Below, piece by piece: positions 24,131 to 35,639 of a stretch of DNA of 63,455 nucleotides. Numbering within the stretch: the stretch's first letter is position 1; each line of letters starts with the position of its first letter. A program made the translations under genes and the position numbers. The notes under the pieces are model-generated. The model did not search any database and was not told the DNA's origin. It saw nothing but the letters and a program-made list of their open reading frames with translations. The stretch is from Lobulomyces angularis. Taxonomy: Eukaryota; Chytridiomycota; Chytridiomycetes; Lobulomycetales; Lobulomycetaceae. Location of the stretch: positions 1-63,455 of the forward strand of contig JADHYX010000037.1 of assembly GCA_027604685.1 (NCBI GenBank). The letters are read 5' to 3'.

Positions 24131-27031
24131 TTACTCCCCTGGCCGCAATAATTCTTGTAAGCAAGCAATGATTCTTTTAATTTCGTTGCAAGTTCTAAGA
24201 GTTCTATAGTTATTGTTTTCTGCAGTTTCTTTAACAAGTAATTGGTCTTTATTGCCATCTACATTACTATTTAAATCTCTTTCCAGATTACTTTCTAAAA
24301 CTAATTCCCCAACTGCCACAAACTCTTCCAAAGTTTTTATTACAGTCAATATCAATTTGTCATCTTTAACAATGCTATCATATGTCTTATCACTGTGATT
24401 TATAATGCTGGATAAAAGTATTGCCATGTATGCGGAATTAACAGAATGGTCATTCTAAAAATTAAAAATTCAGGTTAAATGATGATTTGAAGAAAAATAG
24501 TACTTTCACTGTTTCTGTCTTCATCTTCTTGAAATTTTTTATCAATAAATTAGTGATATTTTCTTTATTTGGACAATTGCAGTCATTGATAACACATTTG
24601 CAAAGAGCATATTCTATTGCAATGATATTTTAAGTAAAAAATTAAAAAAGTATACCAATATTAAAAAAGGACTTTAAACTCGGTGGATAGCTTTCTAATA
24701 CATTTATAACTATGCCCAAGCATAACAAATAACTTTTTCTAGAAGAATTCATTTCCAAAGTTTCAGGAATCTCATTAACGTTTTCAACTTCCAGTTGTTG
24801 ATCATTTGAAGAAGCACCAAAAAAATCATTAGATACAATATTTTTTAATAGTAACTTCAAAATTCTATTGTTATTAGAAAATATAAGTTTTTTAAAGCTC
24901 TTATTCGGGTGGCATTCAATATTCATTATGCTGGTACAATTCATCAACACCCTTAAACCATATTCGAATGTAACTGTTGCCTCTTTAGCACATGAGTCAT
25001 TTAATTTTGAAATTCCTATGAAAATTGCATTAATGGTGTTTATCTCAATTTATACCGTAGCAATAGTAAACCAAGTCTGCCACACTTTCTAGCCACCAAT
25101 TTGTCTCTTCAGAAGAAGCAAATAGAAACGTTGTATCATCTGAAAATAAAGTCAAATCCCCTAATACTTTAAAACAGTCTAAAAAAAATTAGTAATCCAA
25201 ATTACAAAGTAATAACCATTAAGTTCCCCCAGATCTACTGCTAATTCTGCATTGAAGTTCAGTTGATTTTCCCAGTTTTGTAAAACATTATGAACCTTTT
25301 CCGATAGTTTTTTTACTATAATCAGCATTGCATTATCAATATGACAATTTTTAAGCCATTTTTGTTGAGAAAAACCATCATACTTTACTACAAGACTATT
25401 CTCCGAAAAATTGAACAAATTATTTAAGATGGAAGAGTGAATATGAACATTTTCATTGTGATAATCTAAAAATGATGCCAAGACTTTTAATGAAAGGATT
25501 AACGATGGTTGGTTCTAATTAAAAAAAAAATTAATATTGAAATATATGATAACAGAAATTACCTGGAAAATTAAACTATTGTCTGCAAACTGCGGAACAG
25601 TCGCAATAACATTACTTAACTCTTTCAGCTAAACAAATATATATATTATTCAAAAGCAAATGCAAACCTACCACTCGCTTTTCAAGTTTAGTAAACTTTC
25701 CGTTTCTTTCAAAGTTAATTAAGGGATCCTGAAAATTATTTGAAAAGCTGTGTTCAATTAACTTTTCCATCCAATTTGCAAGTTCACATCTAATGTGGTC
25801 AAAAGAAGCAGAATCGTTTAATAAGCTGATCATCATCAGTAAAATTATGACTACAAGTATCTACAAATATTTAGATGGTATTTGTACTGGGTAATTTACC
25901 GAATCCGGTTCTTCATTTTCATTGGTGTGACTCAATAACAAGAATATTCTAACTAAAAAATTATGAGCACGTAGTTTAATTAAAAAAGCAGGTTTTAACA
26001 TTTTCTTTAGCAAATCCAGAGAACTGGTTCTCCTAATGTTTATTGCTTGCTGTGCATCCAAGCCATCGAATATATAATCCACTTCATCAGAAAATATTTT
26101 TAGTTCTCCCCCTTCTCTAATCTCGTGAATTGTTTTTATTTCAACTTTCTCCTGTACCAGACAAAACAAAAGGTAAAGAATAATCTAGCTTGAATAAAAA
26201 TAAACCTCATCACTACTTTCTAAACCTTCCTTTTTATTTCTTTTTGCAAAAGCAGCGTAGGTTTCCTGTGATCCATATGATTCCTGTGATAGTTTAAACT
26301 CCAGAGGTGACTCTAATTCGTTGTCATCATCTTTCTGGAAACCTACCATTAAAAAATTATTAAATTAATATATAACCACCAAGAATACTAGATGAGTATG
26401 TCGCTTGACGAAAGGAGTGAGATGAGGGATTTATATTTATTGAAGTAAAGCTATGTGGCGCGCTTTTATTCACAACTTCCAAACTTTTGAAGGATTGATG
26501 CTGATAAGGTATACTGGCAGAGTTATTTATTTCAGGTATTAAGTTTGAGATTAAAGTGACTTCCACACTTTTTTTCGTCACAAGTATTTCATCAAGTGGT
26601 TTGCTTCCTTTCAGCATTTTTGAAACTTTGGAGTGCTTTTTCATATCAATTGAGGTTAAAGAACAACTCTTTTTTGGAGGTGCTAAATCATCTTCGAAGT
26701 CAAAATATGAATTTGATGAAATCTCTTTTCGAGTAGTTGGTGATGTTAGAAAAAAATTTTCCACTTTCTCATTAAAATTATCAGGTACAAAATTAGATCC
26801 ATTATCTTTTAATCGTTTTGGTGAAGATTGCGGTTGTTTTCCACCATCAGATTTTCGTTTTGAAGGTGAATTTTCTTTCACTTTCATTTTTACACGGTTT
26901 TTTGATACTTGCAAATCAGTGGATTCTTCATCAGAATTAAAAACTAAGAATTCCTTTGGAGGAGCTAAACGTGTGGTATCAAAAGATTTTAAGGTTGGTT
27001 TAACAGACTTTCCATAAGTTTTTCTTTTCAT
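24131..27031 (-). CDS. WAPL: WAPL-like cohesin release factor
   Basis: Opens the cohesin ring to release it from chromatin. The long first exon (27031 to about 26370) is Ser/Pro/Lys-rich and disordered, starting MKRKTYGKSVKPTLKSFDTT. The WAPL helical domain begins near 26150 with TIHEIREGGELKIFSDEVDY and continues IFDGLDAQQAINIRRTSSLD and FLIKLRAHNFLVRIF, the most conserved part of the family. Helical repeat exons run to about 24640, then the last exon, MAILLSSIINHSDKTYDSIV to LQELLRPGE, ends at 24131. About ten introns. The C-terminal repeats are divergent in sequence but occupy the expected order and length. Confidence 0.85.
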
Positions 27032-27473
27032 TCGTTTTATTCAATTACTGATTAAAAAAATAGCTTTTTAAATTTTAAATTTAATGAAATAAATTGTATT
27101 AGAATGTTAGTTGATTGCTACAAAAGAAATTGAAATTTTTAAAGTAAAAATATTTAAATTTCAGTTAAAACTTTAGAGTAGTATACTACAAGCCATTTTT
27201 TTATATAGACTCACCAGCTTAAAAAAATTAAGATATTCTATTGTTAAAAATGTAAGTTGCTGTTTGTTCAAAAATGTTAATTATTTAGAAAATTTTTTTT
27301 TAGAATTACATTACATGTTTTTTAAACTTTTTGAAAAAGAATAAATTCATTGTCTTTTCAACACAATGACATATTAATGTTTTGTAAGTATAAATATATA
27401 TCTTATTTTTTGGCTAGGTAAAGTATAATGAACTCCATTGTAATTATTTTTCAATCAAATAAAAATTAAAATT
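27032..27473. other. Intergenic upstream of WAPL
   Basis: AT-rich spacer that must hold the WAPL promoter. A motif resembling TATA (tataaatatatatc) lies near 27390. No gene seen. Confidence 0.4.
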
Positions 27474-27831
27474 ATGAACCAAAAAGCTATTTTATTTAAG
27501 TTCTATAACACACTTATTGGAACTCTCTTATTTGTATTAAATTTGCCTTTATTTACAAAAATGAGCATCACTGATGAATTTTTAACATCAGTTGAGTTTA
27601 CCTGCGTGTCTTCTTTTTACAGTGTTAGCAACTACTCTATATACAACGGCAGCAATCTAGCAATTAATAAAAAAAGAAAGGGTAGACTGGTTATTGTGAG
27701 TGCATAACTCAAATTTTCAGAAATCTTATCGAATTTATTACCACCAGAACGACACTGAATCAGACTTTGTCCAGTATACTTCTATTGGCATTTACCACCA
27801 TAGACTTCAACAATTGTTAAAAGAACTTTAG
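27474..27831 (+). CDS. Possible small two-exon gene of unknown function
   Basis: An ATG frame from 27474 has a hydrophobic N-terminal half (LIGTLLFVLNLPLFTKM). It can be spliced at gtgagt..ttttcag (about 27696-27720) to KSYRIYYHQNDTESDFVQYT...LQQLLKEL, with a TAG at 27829-27831. The coding quality of the second exon is reasonable, with mixed polar residues and no homopolymer. I do not recognise the product. It could be a small membrane or secreted protein, an unassigned 5' part of the neighbouring Ras GEF, or chance. It lies 101 bases before the Ras GEF start. Confidence 0.3.
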
Positions 27832-27932
27832 TGTTAAATAAGATTTTCAATAATAAATTTAAAAAATGAAGTTCCACCAAGCTTTTCTAAAAAAAATTGT
27901 TAAATTGATATTAAACTTTTCTTGCAAGAACC

Positions 27933-30709
27933 ATGCCCATTAGCGACTCAAATGACAAAAATATAAATGTAATTCAAATACAATGATCTTAAATGTATTT
28001 TTTTTTTTTCACAGGTTACTTCTCAAGCTAAAGAAGAATCAGCTGAAAAATTTTGGAGTTTGCTGTTGGAAAATGTGACAAGCGCGGTTCATGATTTAGA
28101 AGTTTCCATCGAAACTAATCAAAATAAGGATATCTTGTTACAACAGCTTTTAACTATTATTGAAAAAATTAGAATTTTGGTTGTTGCTTCAAATACCCTG
28201 GAAATTTTAGACTTTAAAGTAAACCATCGTCAAATTCTAAACTCCATATCCAGTTTAATTCAATGCACTAAGGTAGCTTCAGACCTAAAAACATTGGAAA
28301 ATATTGGCGCAGTACAAAAATGTTGTCACGAAGTTTCTCTGGCAAATAAGCATTTTGTTGTAGCAGCAAAGGAATTTGGTGCAAACTTAATGAATCTAGA
28401 CTTAATTGATTTTACTGAAAAGTTTCCAAAACCTAATTTTTTGAAAAATTTTTCAGATTTAGAGAGTTTATCGGAATCAGACTTTTTTGATTTGTTTAAT
28501 GGGGAAACGCTCCATTTTGACCAAGAGTTTATAAACTTGTTAGATAAAAGTAGAAAATCTCTTATTAGGTCAATTTCCTTGTTAGTTAAAACAATTAGAT
28601 TGAATAAGTGTAATTCTAATACGCTGATATCTGAAGTTAGGAGGTAATGAAATTTTTCCAACGATCATAAAATTTACAAAAAAGATTATTTACTTAAATT
28701 TTTTTTTAGTCTTGTAATTGATGTAGGAAATTATTTGGCATCTGTTGATGAAATTCCGATATCCTCTTTACTGGATGACATAAGTATGGATTTTAAAGTG
28801 AATAGAATTACCTTATACAATAACCTTGCCAGTTTGTAAATAAATGTAAGATTTTTTTGTTTCTGACCAGAAGTTTTTTTTAGAGTAAATGCAACCCAGC
28901 AAGCAACTAGTCCACTTTGCCCTATAAATTCTCTAGAATATGTTATTCTTAATCTAGGCTTAGTAGAGAGATCTATAAAAGATCTTTTTGTGTCTACAAA
29001 ATTTTTATTGGAGGAAAAAGGAACGTTATCCAATGAAGATAACACATCTATATCTAAAGAAAATCTAAAAAATAAATCGCTCGCTGACGATAACGACGGC
29101 TTGGAATTAGTTTTTGGTTCTGATTTGTCAGTCAAAGGAGGCACATTAAAAGGACTACTCAATTATCTTCTAAATGATTCTATTTCAGGTATTTTCTTAT
29201 ACTGATTTTTAAAGTTTAAACAAATACTCTACCTATAGGATCTAATTTCGAAAGTCAGTTTCTCTTAACATATCGTACATTTACTACATCAACAATTTTA
29301 TATGAACATTTAAGACAATTTTTTGTCGAAAATGTTAATACCAAAAAACTAACGTCAGAATTAGTTAGAGTTAGGTAAGTCACCTTTAATCTCTGTCACT
29401 TAAAATTTTTTGTTAAAGGGTTTTAGAAGTATTGGAGTTATGGGTTGAAAATTATTCTGAAGAAACTGAAGAGGATACTAAAATCTTAAATGAAATATTG
29501 CATTTATGTCAGTCAAAATTTTTGGAACATCAAAAAGTTAAAAATGCTGTGGATAAATTAATTCAAACTGTTGAAGAAAAAAAAAAAGGGCGGCTTTCAA
29601 AAAGTTTCAGTTCTAATAGTGTATTTTTTTTAAAATTTAGCTTAAATAGCCCTCCCCCCATTTTGCCAAAAAATTTGTTGAAGATAAGTTTATTAGATAT
29701 AGATCCTTTAGAGCTAGCTAGGCAACTAACCATTTTAGAGAGTCATGATTTTATTTCAATTAAACCATTTGAATTTTTAAATAAGGAATGGAGCAATAAA
29801 AATAGCATGGAAATAAGTAATATTAAAAATGCAGCTAAAACTTTTAATATGGTAAGGGAAAAAATATTATTTTATTTATTTAGGTTGTTTTTCAAATTAG
29901 ATTATGCGTTGGGTAGCAGAAACAGTTCTCAATGCTACTGAAATTAAACTTAGAGCAGCTTATATAAAACATTTCATTTTAACAGCTGAGGTAGCATTTT
30001 TCTATATTTATAGGCTAATAACTTTTTTCTGTTTAAAGCGTTGCAGAACGTTAAACAATTTCAATACATTAATGTCACTTTTAGCAGGTCTAAACTCGGC
30101 TCCAGTACATAGACTAAGACGTACTTTTGATCAACTTTCATCTAAAACTAAAGCTATATTAGGTATTTTAATGTCGTTCAATTTCATTTAAATAAAAAAA
30201 ATACCAGATTCAATAGGAACTCTAATGTCTACTACGAAAAACTACTCAGCATATAGAGAAACTTTGCATCACCTGCAAAATTCTGCCTCCTCCTCTGCTG
30301 GAATTATACCTTTTTTAGGATGTCATTTGACAGATTTGACATTTATTGAAGACGGCAATCCTCAATTTTTAAAAATAAACAATAACCAAAATCATCAACA
30401 AAATAAAAACAAAATAATAAATTTTTCAAAAAGGATTAGAACAAGTGAAGTTATTAAGTTGATTTTAAATTGTCAGAGGAGAATTTACAACTTAACACCC
30501 ATTGTGGAGATTCAAAATTTTTTAAAAGAAAAGTTAACTGCTGGAGAAGAAGCAGATGGTGGTGGATTAGACGAGACTCGTATTTATGAATTAAGTTTGA
30601 GTTTAGAACCTAGAGAGAGGTAATTCAATTTTTTCCACTTTAATTAAACATTTTCTTTAGGGATGATGAAAAAATTGCCAGATTATTAGCTGAGTCAGGA
30701 TTTTTGTAG
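27933..30709 (+). CDS. Ras guanine-nucleotide exchange factor (REM + Cdc25 domains)
   Basis: Activates Ras-type GTPases by promoting GDP release. A 12-codon first exon (MPISDSNDKNIN) joins an alpha-helical region of about 300 residues. The RasGEF N-terminal (REM) motif is then LVFGSDLSVKGGTLKGLLNY and SQFLLTYRTFTTSTILYEHL near 29100-29310. The catalytic domain starts LKISLLDIDPLELARQLTIL (about 29676) and has the hallmarks ATEIKLRAAYIKHFI, CRTLNNFNTLMSLLAGL, PVHRLRRTF, IPFLGCHLTDLTFI and a final SLSLEPRER. An Asn/Gln-rich insert (NNNQNHQQNKNK) sits inside the catalytic domain after GNPQFLKI. About nine introns. No SH3 domain is seen. The upstream helical region is not assigned. Confidence 0.92.
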
Positions 30710-30920
30710 AATTTTAAAACTAAATTAAAAGTTAAAATTATAAAATAAACATAAACTTTTGTAATCTATTTGTATCTTACTACTTTTTAGTTTTTAAGAA
30801 TAAAATAACAGTGATTTTTCTCTTAAAGTGAAACTAAAGAAAAAAAATCAATAGAAATGTAGTTATATCTATTTATTTTAAAGTTTCATCTATTTTTCTT
30901 CAAGGGCTTGTTTACATTAC

Positions 30921-32401
30921 TTAAAAATAAATAGGTTTCTTTTTCTCTACAGTCTCACTGCCTTCCACGAATTGTGAAGTATTTGGTATTGAGGAAAGCT
31001 GGGTGATCTTTTCTTTCTGCTTATCTTTGCCTACCCCCCTTATCCCTACTGATACAATATTTTTTAATTTTTCCATAAATTTAAAGTAAAGTGTAAACTA
31101 TAGAATTTCTAATCAGTAGTGTTTTAATTTTGATTGTAATTACCTCAATTCCTACTGAAAGATTAGATAAACTGTTGAAGATGTTGTAATAGTTTTGTTC
31201 CACTATTGGGTTTTCTGAAAAGATAAACAGCACTTGATTCAACTGAACAAAGATATTTAAGAATCCACAAATTCTAAAATTGATTTATATTTGAGCAAGA
31301 AGTAAGAAATAGAATAAGAAAATTGATATAAAGTACGCTACAACAAACAGCCAAATGCAGCAAAAGAGGTTAATACTTTTCGTTATTTCTTGGATTTTTT
31401 TATCTGCCTCACTACTGCCTTTTTCCGCCTTTTTAATTTTTGATTCAATTTTTTCTACTCTCAGTATTATAATTGGGAGAAAAAAACCTGTTTTAAAAGA
31501 CTAAGAACAAAATTGTTTAAAAGTTTTGGTTCTAACCTAAACAAAGTTCAAAGATTGGAATTCCATATGTCTGAATCGAACCTATTGAACATAGCAAAAT
31601 AATGATAATAAAAAGAGTTGAAGATCCTTTATATATTACTTCCAATTGAAGATATCCAATTGTATTTGGAATAACTATCTATGTTAAAAAACGCCAGCAT
31701 CATATTGCAACTTCCAAATCCATTGTCTTGACTCCAATTTTCATCCAAAAGAAAACATAAATAATCAAGGAATCTGGGTAAAACTGCGACCACATTAATA
31801 AAAAAAGATACAGTAAACAGTGAGTAATTAATATAATTAGGGTATGGTCTAATTATCTGAACAAAAAGAGAAAATCTGAAAATAAAATGAAATGAAACTC
31901 AAACTATAAAATTTTTCGGTTACAAACCTCTTTATTGTTAGCAATTGATACCATAATAAAGCTCCAGAATAAGTAACGTATCGCAGCGTTAAGACAATCC
32001 TAATAATTTTATTAAAAAATTGTTAATTCAAACGAACTAATTGGTATATAATATTCTTTATTCAGAAGGTGACTAAAGTAAATAAAATGTAACCAGAATG
32101 GATGCTTATTCGGAAATACCCATGGGTCAAAATCAAATATCAATGACGCTATGGATGAAATAAGGCTGATAGTTGAAAAAATGAACCAACAGGAGTTAGT
32201 TAGTAGCAGTAAGTTGGAAAACTTTAAAATGCTTCTATAACTTTTTTTTGGTGACCATATGGAATATACTAAATTTGAAATCGAAACTATAAAATTTAAA
32301 ACATCCAACCCTAAAATTATTGACTTTGAACAAAGAATGTCTGATATTATTATTGAGTTGGTCACTGAAGGAAACAAAGTTACCAAATTGTAAGTTGTCA
32401 T
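30921..32401 (-). CDS. Orphan multi-pass (about seven TM) membrane protein
   Basis: Unrecognised membrane protein with GPCR-like topology. Reading from 32401: TM1 IILGLDVLNFIVSISNLVYSI, TM2 LLLLTNSCWFIFSTISLISS, a possible TM3 around YSGALLWYQLL, TM4 INYSLFTVSFFINVVAVL, TM5 STLFIIIILLCSIGSI..GIPIF, a charged loop with VEKIESKIKKAEKGSSEADKK, TM6 INLFCCIWLFVVAYFISIFLF and TM7 GFLNIFVQLNQVLFIFSE. The cytosolic tail is FKFMEKLKNIVSVGI followed by a Lys/Glu-rich end, with the stop at 30921-30923. The tail joins through an intron ending ctatag near 31100. The long charged loop between TM5 and TM6 is the usual G-protein-contact position, but no class motif (DRY, NPxxY) is visible, so receptor function is a guess. 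Confidence 0.65.
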
Positions 32402-32824
32402 ATATGTTTAATTGAAATTTATAATTACATTCCAATCAAAAAAAATACTCAGATATGAACTTCTGGAACAACTAACACCACATTAATTTTTTGTTTTTTT
32501 ATTTTGATAGCAGTAAGAATTTTAAAATAAGTAGAAAAAACTGTTGGACAATTAATCTTTAGGTCTGTAGGTGAGTCACTATACATAAATGAGAATATAT
32601 TTTAGTTCAGCCCACTTCAGAGTTTTACATTAAACACCATTTATTGAGTGGATTTTGACATTCCATATAATATAATACTTCCTGTAAGATAATACAAATT
32701 TATCTTTCTTCTATTGAAAAGAACAATTTAATTCTGGACAAGTCAAAAAATCACGTTGGAAACTTATGGGCAATAGAATGTTAAAAACTTTCCCTTTGAA
32801 GAAGAACTTAAGAATATACGATGA

Positions 32825-32937
32825 AAGATCGTTATTTATCTTCCTCAAAAAGCTTACTGATAGTATAGAAAAATAGATTTAAGATCGTTATTTATCTTCC
32901 TCAAAAAGCTTACTGATAGTAATAGAAAAATAGATTA
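32825..32937. repeat. Tandem duplication, unit about 56 bases
   Basis: Two nearly identical copies (32825-32880 and 32881-32937) of a unit beginning aagatcgttatttatcttcc and ending tagaaaaatagatt. They differ by one inserted base, which implies a recent duplication. Confidence 0.9.
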
Positions 32938-32950
32938 AAGAAGTCTTGGC

Positions 32951-33029
32951 ATGTGTATTTTCAATTTAGAGGAGAGTTTGTAAAAATAATATATGTATTT
33001 TCAATTTAGAGGAGAGATTGTAAAATGAT
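32951..33029. repeat. Tandem duplication, unit about 40 bases
   Basis: Two copies (32951-32990, 32991-33029) sharing tgtattttcaatttagagga. They lie just after the 56-base duplication and have a few mismatches. Confidence 0.9.
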
Positions 33030-33380
33030 AAAGATTTTGAATGTGCAAAACTTGTAATCAGTTCCAGTTTAAGACTAATTTTTCTCAGTTATTTTTATAT
33101 AAACATCACAATTATTAATCTAAATAACTTAATTAGTTATAAATAAAAACATCTAATTGTTTTAGTGCAAGAAACAAAAATTTTAATCTTTAGTTGCTCT
33201 TAATTAGAAATTTTTTTTTTGCAACAGAAAAATAATTCTTTCGGTTTCAAATAGCGGCTTTAACTAAATTCTAGTATGATATAATTTACAAAAATATTTT
33301 TTTCAAGGTGATTTCCAAAAATAGCCGAAATTTATTTTTGACCAAGAAAGTTCTGGCAAACTCTCATAGAACTTTTTTTG

Positions 33381-33388
33381 TATAAAAG
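33381..33388 (+). promoter_or_regulatory. TATA box of the repeat-protein gene
   Basis: TATAAAAG, 105 bases upstream of the ATG at 33494, at a spacing compatible with a 5' UTR of about 70-80 bases. It is the clearest TATA element in the window. Confidence 0.55.
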
Positions 33389-33493
33389 ATAATGGTTTCA
33401 CCACATCCTATTTTTCATATCGAGTCTTATTATTCAATTATACCAACAAACAAACAAGAAAAAAAAAAACTAATCGTTTAATATAATTAAAAA

Positions 33494-35639
33494 ATGCCAT
33501 CAATGAAACCAAACAACTATAACAATACCCCTTCAGTTCAAAGTCAACAAGCAACCCAACAATTGATTAACAATTGGATGAAAGTTGCACCAAATACCCA
33601 AAAATCTGCTCCAAATGCTACCAAACCTGTCAGTCAAAACAAAGAGATTGACTCCTTGAAATCCCTTAACAAAGCTCAGTTTAGTGAAATTCAAGCTTTA
33701 AAAGCAGAGTTATTAAGAGAAAAAGCTGCTCGTGCAAGAATTGACACCAGAATCCAAGAAGTTGAAATGCAAATCAAACTTGGATCTCAACCTGTTCAAC
33801 AAAGACAAATAGTTCAAAAACCAGTTGCATCCAAAAATACCCCGGTTCTTAAGAACAATGTAATAAACAAAAATACCCCAGCTCCTATAAAGAATGGTCC
33901 AAGTAAACAAAATTCTTTAACTGGAACTAATTATACCCCTGCTCCTCAAAACAAACTTAAAAAACAAGCAAGCAATTCCTCTCCAGTAAAATCTACTGAT
34001 ATTTTGATAATTTTATATTTTAATTTCATAGGTATCTGGTGATTCTGTTTGGGAGAGTTTTTTCGAGGCCAAATCTCCTTCATCAGTTAAACCAACCTCT
34101 TCTGCTAAGGTCAATCCTACTTTTAGGTATATTAAATAAAATTCACAGAGGATGCTTACTTTTTTTTAAATTCAATAGACCAAAATCTGCTCAAAAAAAT
34201 AACAGCAACGGCCTAAGATCAAATTCACCAAAGTCCGATAAAGCTAATGGACTGTAAGCTAAAAACTTTTTAAACATTGCTAATTATATCTTATATAGAT
34301 CAAACTCAAATCCTAACTATGAAAACTACCTAAATCCATCAATGTTTGACTTACCTGAAAATTACATGAAATGTTTAAAACCTGCTTCACCTGTTCGCAG
34401 ATCCCCTGTTAACAAATCATCAAGTAAAGCTGAATCCCCTGTTAACAGCAAACCTGTAAGCAAAGCTCAATCTCCTATTAACAGTAAGCCTGCTCAACAA
34501 AAAATTAACACTGCACAAAATAACATCCAAAACAAATCGAAAGAAAAACAAGCGGCATCACCGTAAGAATTTTTTATTAACTATTTTATTTAAGTTTTTA
34601 AATTAGTTCCAGTGCCAATTATGAAGCATTCTTTGCACCTGCCCTATTTGATTTACCTGAAAGTTATTTAAAATCATTGCGCCCTGCATCTCCAGTTCAA
34701 AAATCTATGGTTACAGCTCAAAGACCAACTTCACCACAACAAAAACCAGCTTCACCACAACAAAAACTAGCAACTCCAGCATCTAAACCAATAGCTGCGG
34801 CTCAAAGACCAGCTTCACCACAACAAAAACTAGCAACTCCAGCATCTAAACCAATAGCTGCGGCTCAAAGACCAGCTTCACCACAACAAAAACTAGCTAC
34901 TCCAGCATCTAAACCAATAGCTGCGGCTCAAAGACCAGTTTCACCACAAGCAAAACCAATGGCTGCTGTTCAAAGACCAGCATCACCACAACAAAAACAA
35001 GCTACTTCAGCATCTAAACCAATAGCTGCTGCTCAAAGACCAGCTTCACCACAACCAAAACCAATGGCTGCTGCTCAAAAACCAGCTTCACCACAACCAA
35101 AACCAATGGCTGCTGCTCAAAAACCAGCTTCACCACAACAAAAACCAATAGCTGCCGCTCAAAAACCAGCATCACCACAACAAAAACTAGCTACTCCAGC
35201 ATCTAAACCAATACCTGCTGCTCAAAAACCAGTTTCACCACAAGCAAAACCAATGGCTGCTGTTCAAAGACCAGCATCACCACAACAAAAACTAGCTACT
35301 CCAGCCTCTAAACCAATACCTGCTCAAAAACCAGCTTCACCACAAGCAAAACCAATGGCTGTTGCTCAAAGACCAGCTTCTCCACAACAAAAACCAGCTT
35401 CACCACAACAAAAACAGGCTGCTCCTGCTAAAGCAGCGTCATCCAAACCTCAACAAAATGCACCTGCCAAAGCAACAAAACTCAACAGTCCAGTCGAAAA
35501 GTTAAATTCGCAGAAGACCGCTTTACCATCACAAAAACCTTTAAGTGCTCAATCCAATGTAAGTATTAATTACAGGCTTTCTTTTAACTAAAAAAATATT
35601 TTTCCAAAATTTTAGAAGTCAACTAAAGGAAAAAAATAA
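33494..35639 (+). CDS. Pro/Ala/Ser/Gln/Lys-rich repeat protein with duplicated FDLPE exons
   Basis: Unrecognised, basic and mostly disordered. Exon 1 encodes MPSMKPNNYNNTPSVQSQQA and a short predicted coiled coil (LKAELLREKAARARIDTRIQ, about residues 70-100). Exon 2 (about 34031) starts SGDSVWESFFEAKSPSS. Exon 4 (from about 34299) contains SMFDLPENYMKCLKPASP and exon 5 (from about 34607) contains ALFDLPESYLKSLRPASP, so these exons look duplicated. Exon 5 then runs into 21-residue repeats (PASPQQKLATPASKPIAAAQ). A last small exon gives KSTKGKK and a stop at 35637-35639. No signal peptide or membrane segment. A scaffold, cytoskeletal linker or nucleic-acid-binding role is possible; none is shown. 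The TATA box and simple composition suggest strong expression. Confidence 0.85.
34747..34941 (+). repeat. 63-base in-frame tandem repeat inside the repeat protein
   Basis: The anchor ctagc recurs at 34767, 34830 and 34893, exactly 63 bases apart, with only one or two substitutions between copies. More degenerate copies continue to about 35420. Each unit encodes 21 residues of the type QKLATPASKPIAAAQRPASP. Confidence 0.9.

Larger units (their letters stand above)
32402..33493. other. Divergent intergenic, about 1.1 kb, with duplicated segments and a TATA box
   Basis: Separates the membrane protein gene (-) and the Pro/Ala/Ser repeat gene (+). It contains two adjacent recent tandem duplications (annotated separately) and a canonical TATA element 105 bases before the + strand start codon. 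Confidence 0.6.

Noticed and set aside
26556..27017. 153-codon plus-strand frame
   Set aside because: Antisense shadow of the first exon of WAPL, whose minus-strand reading joins to a clear WAPL domain.
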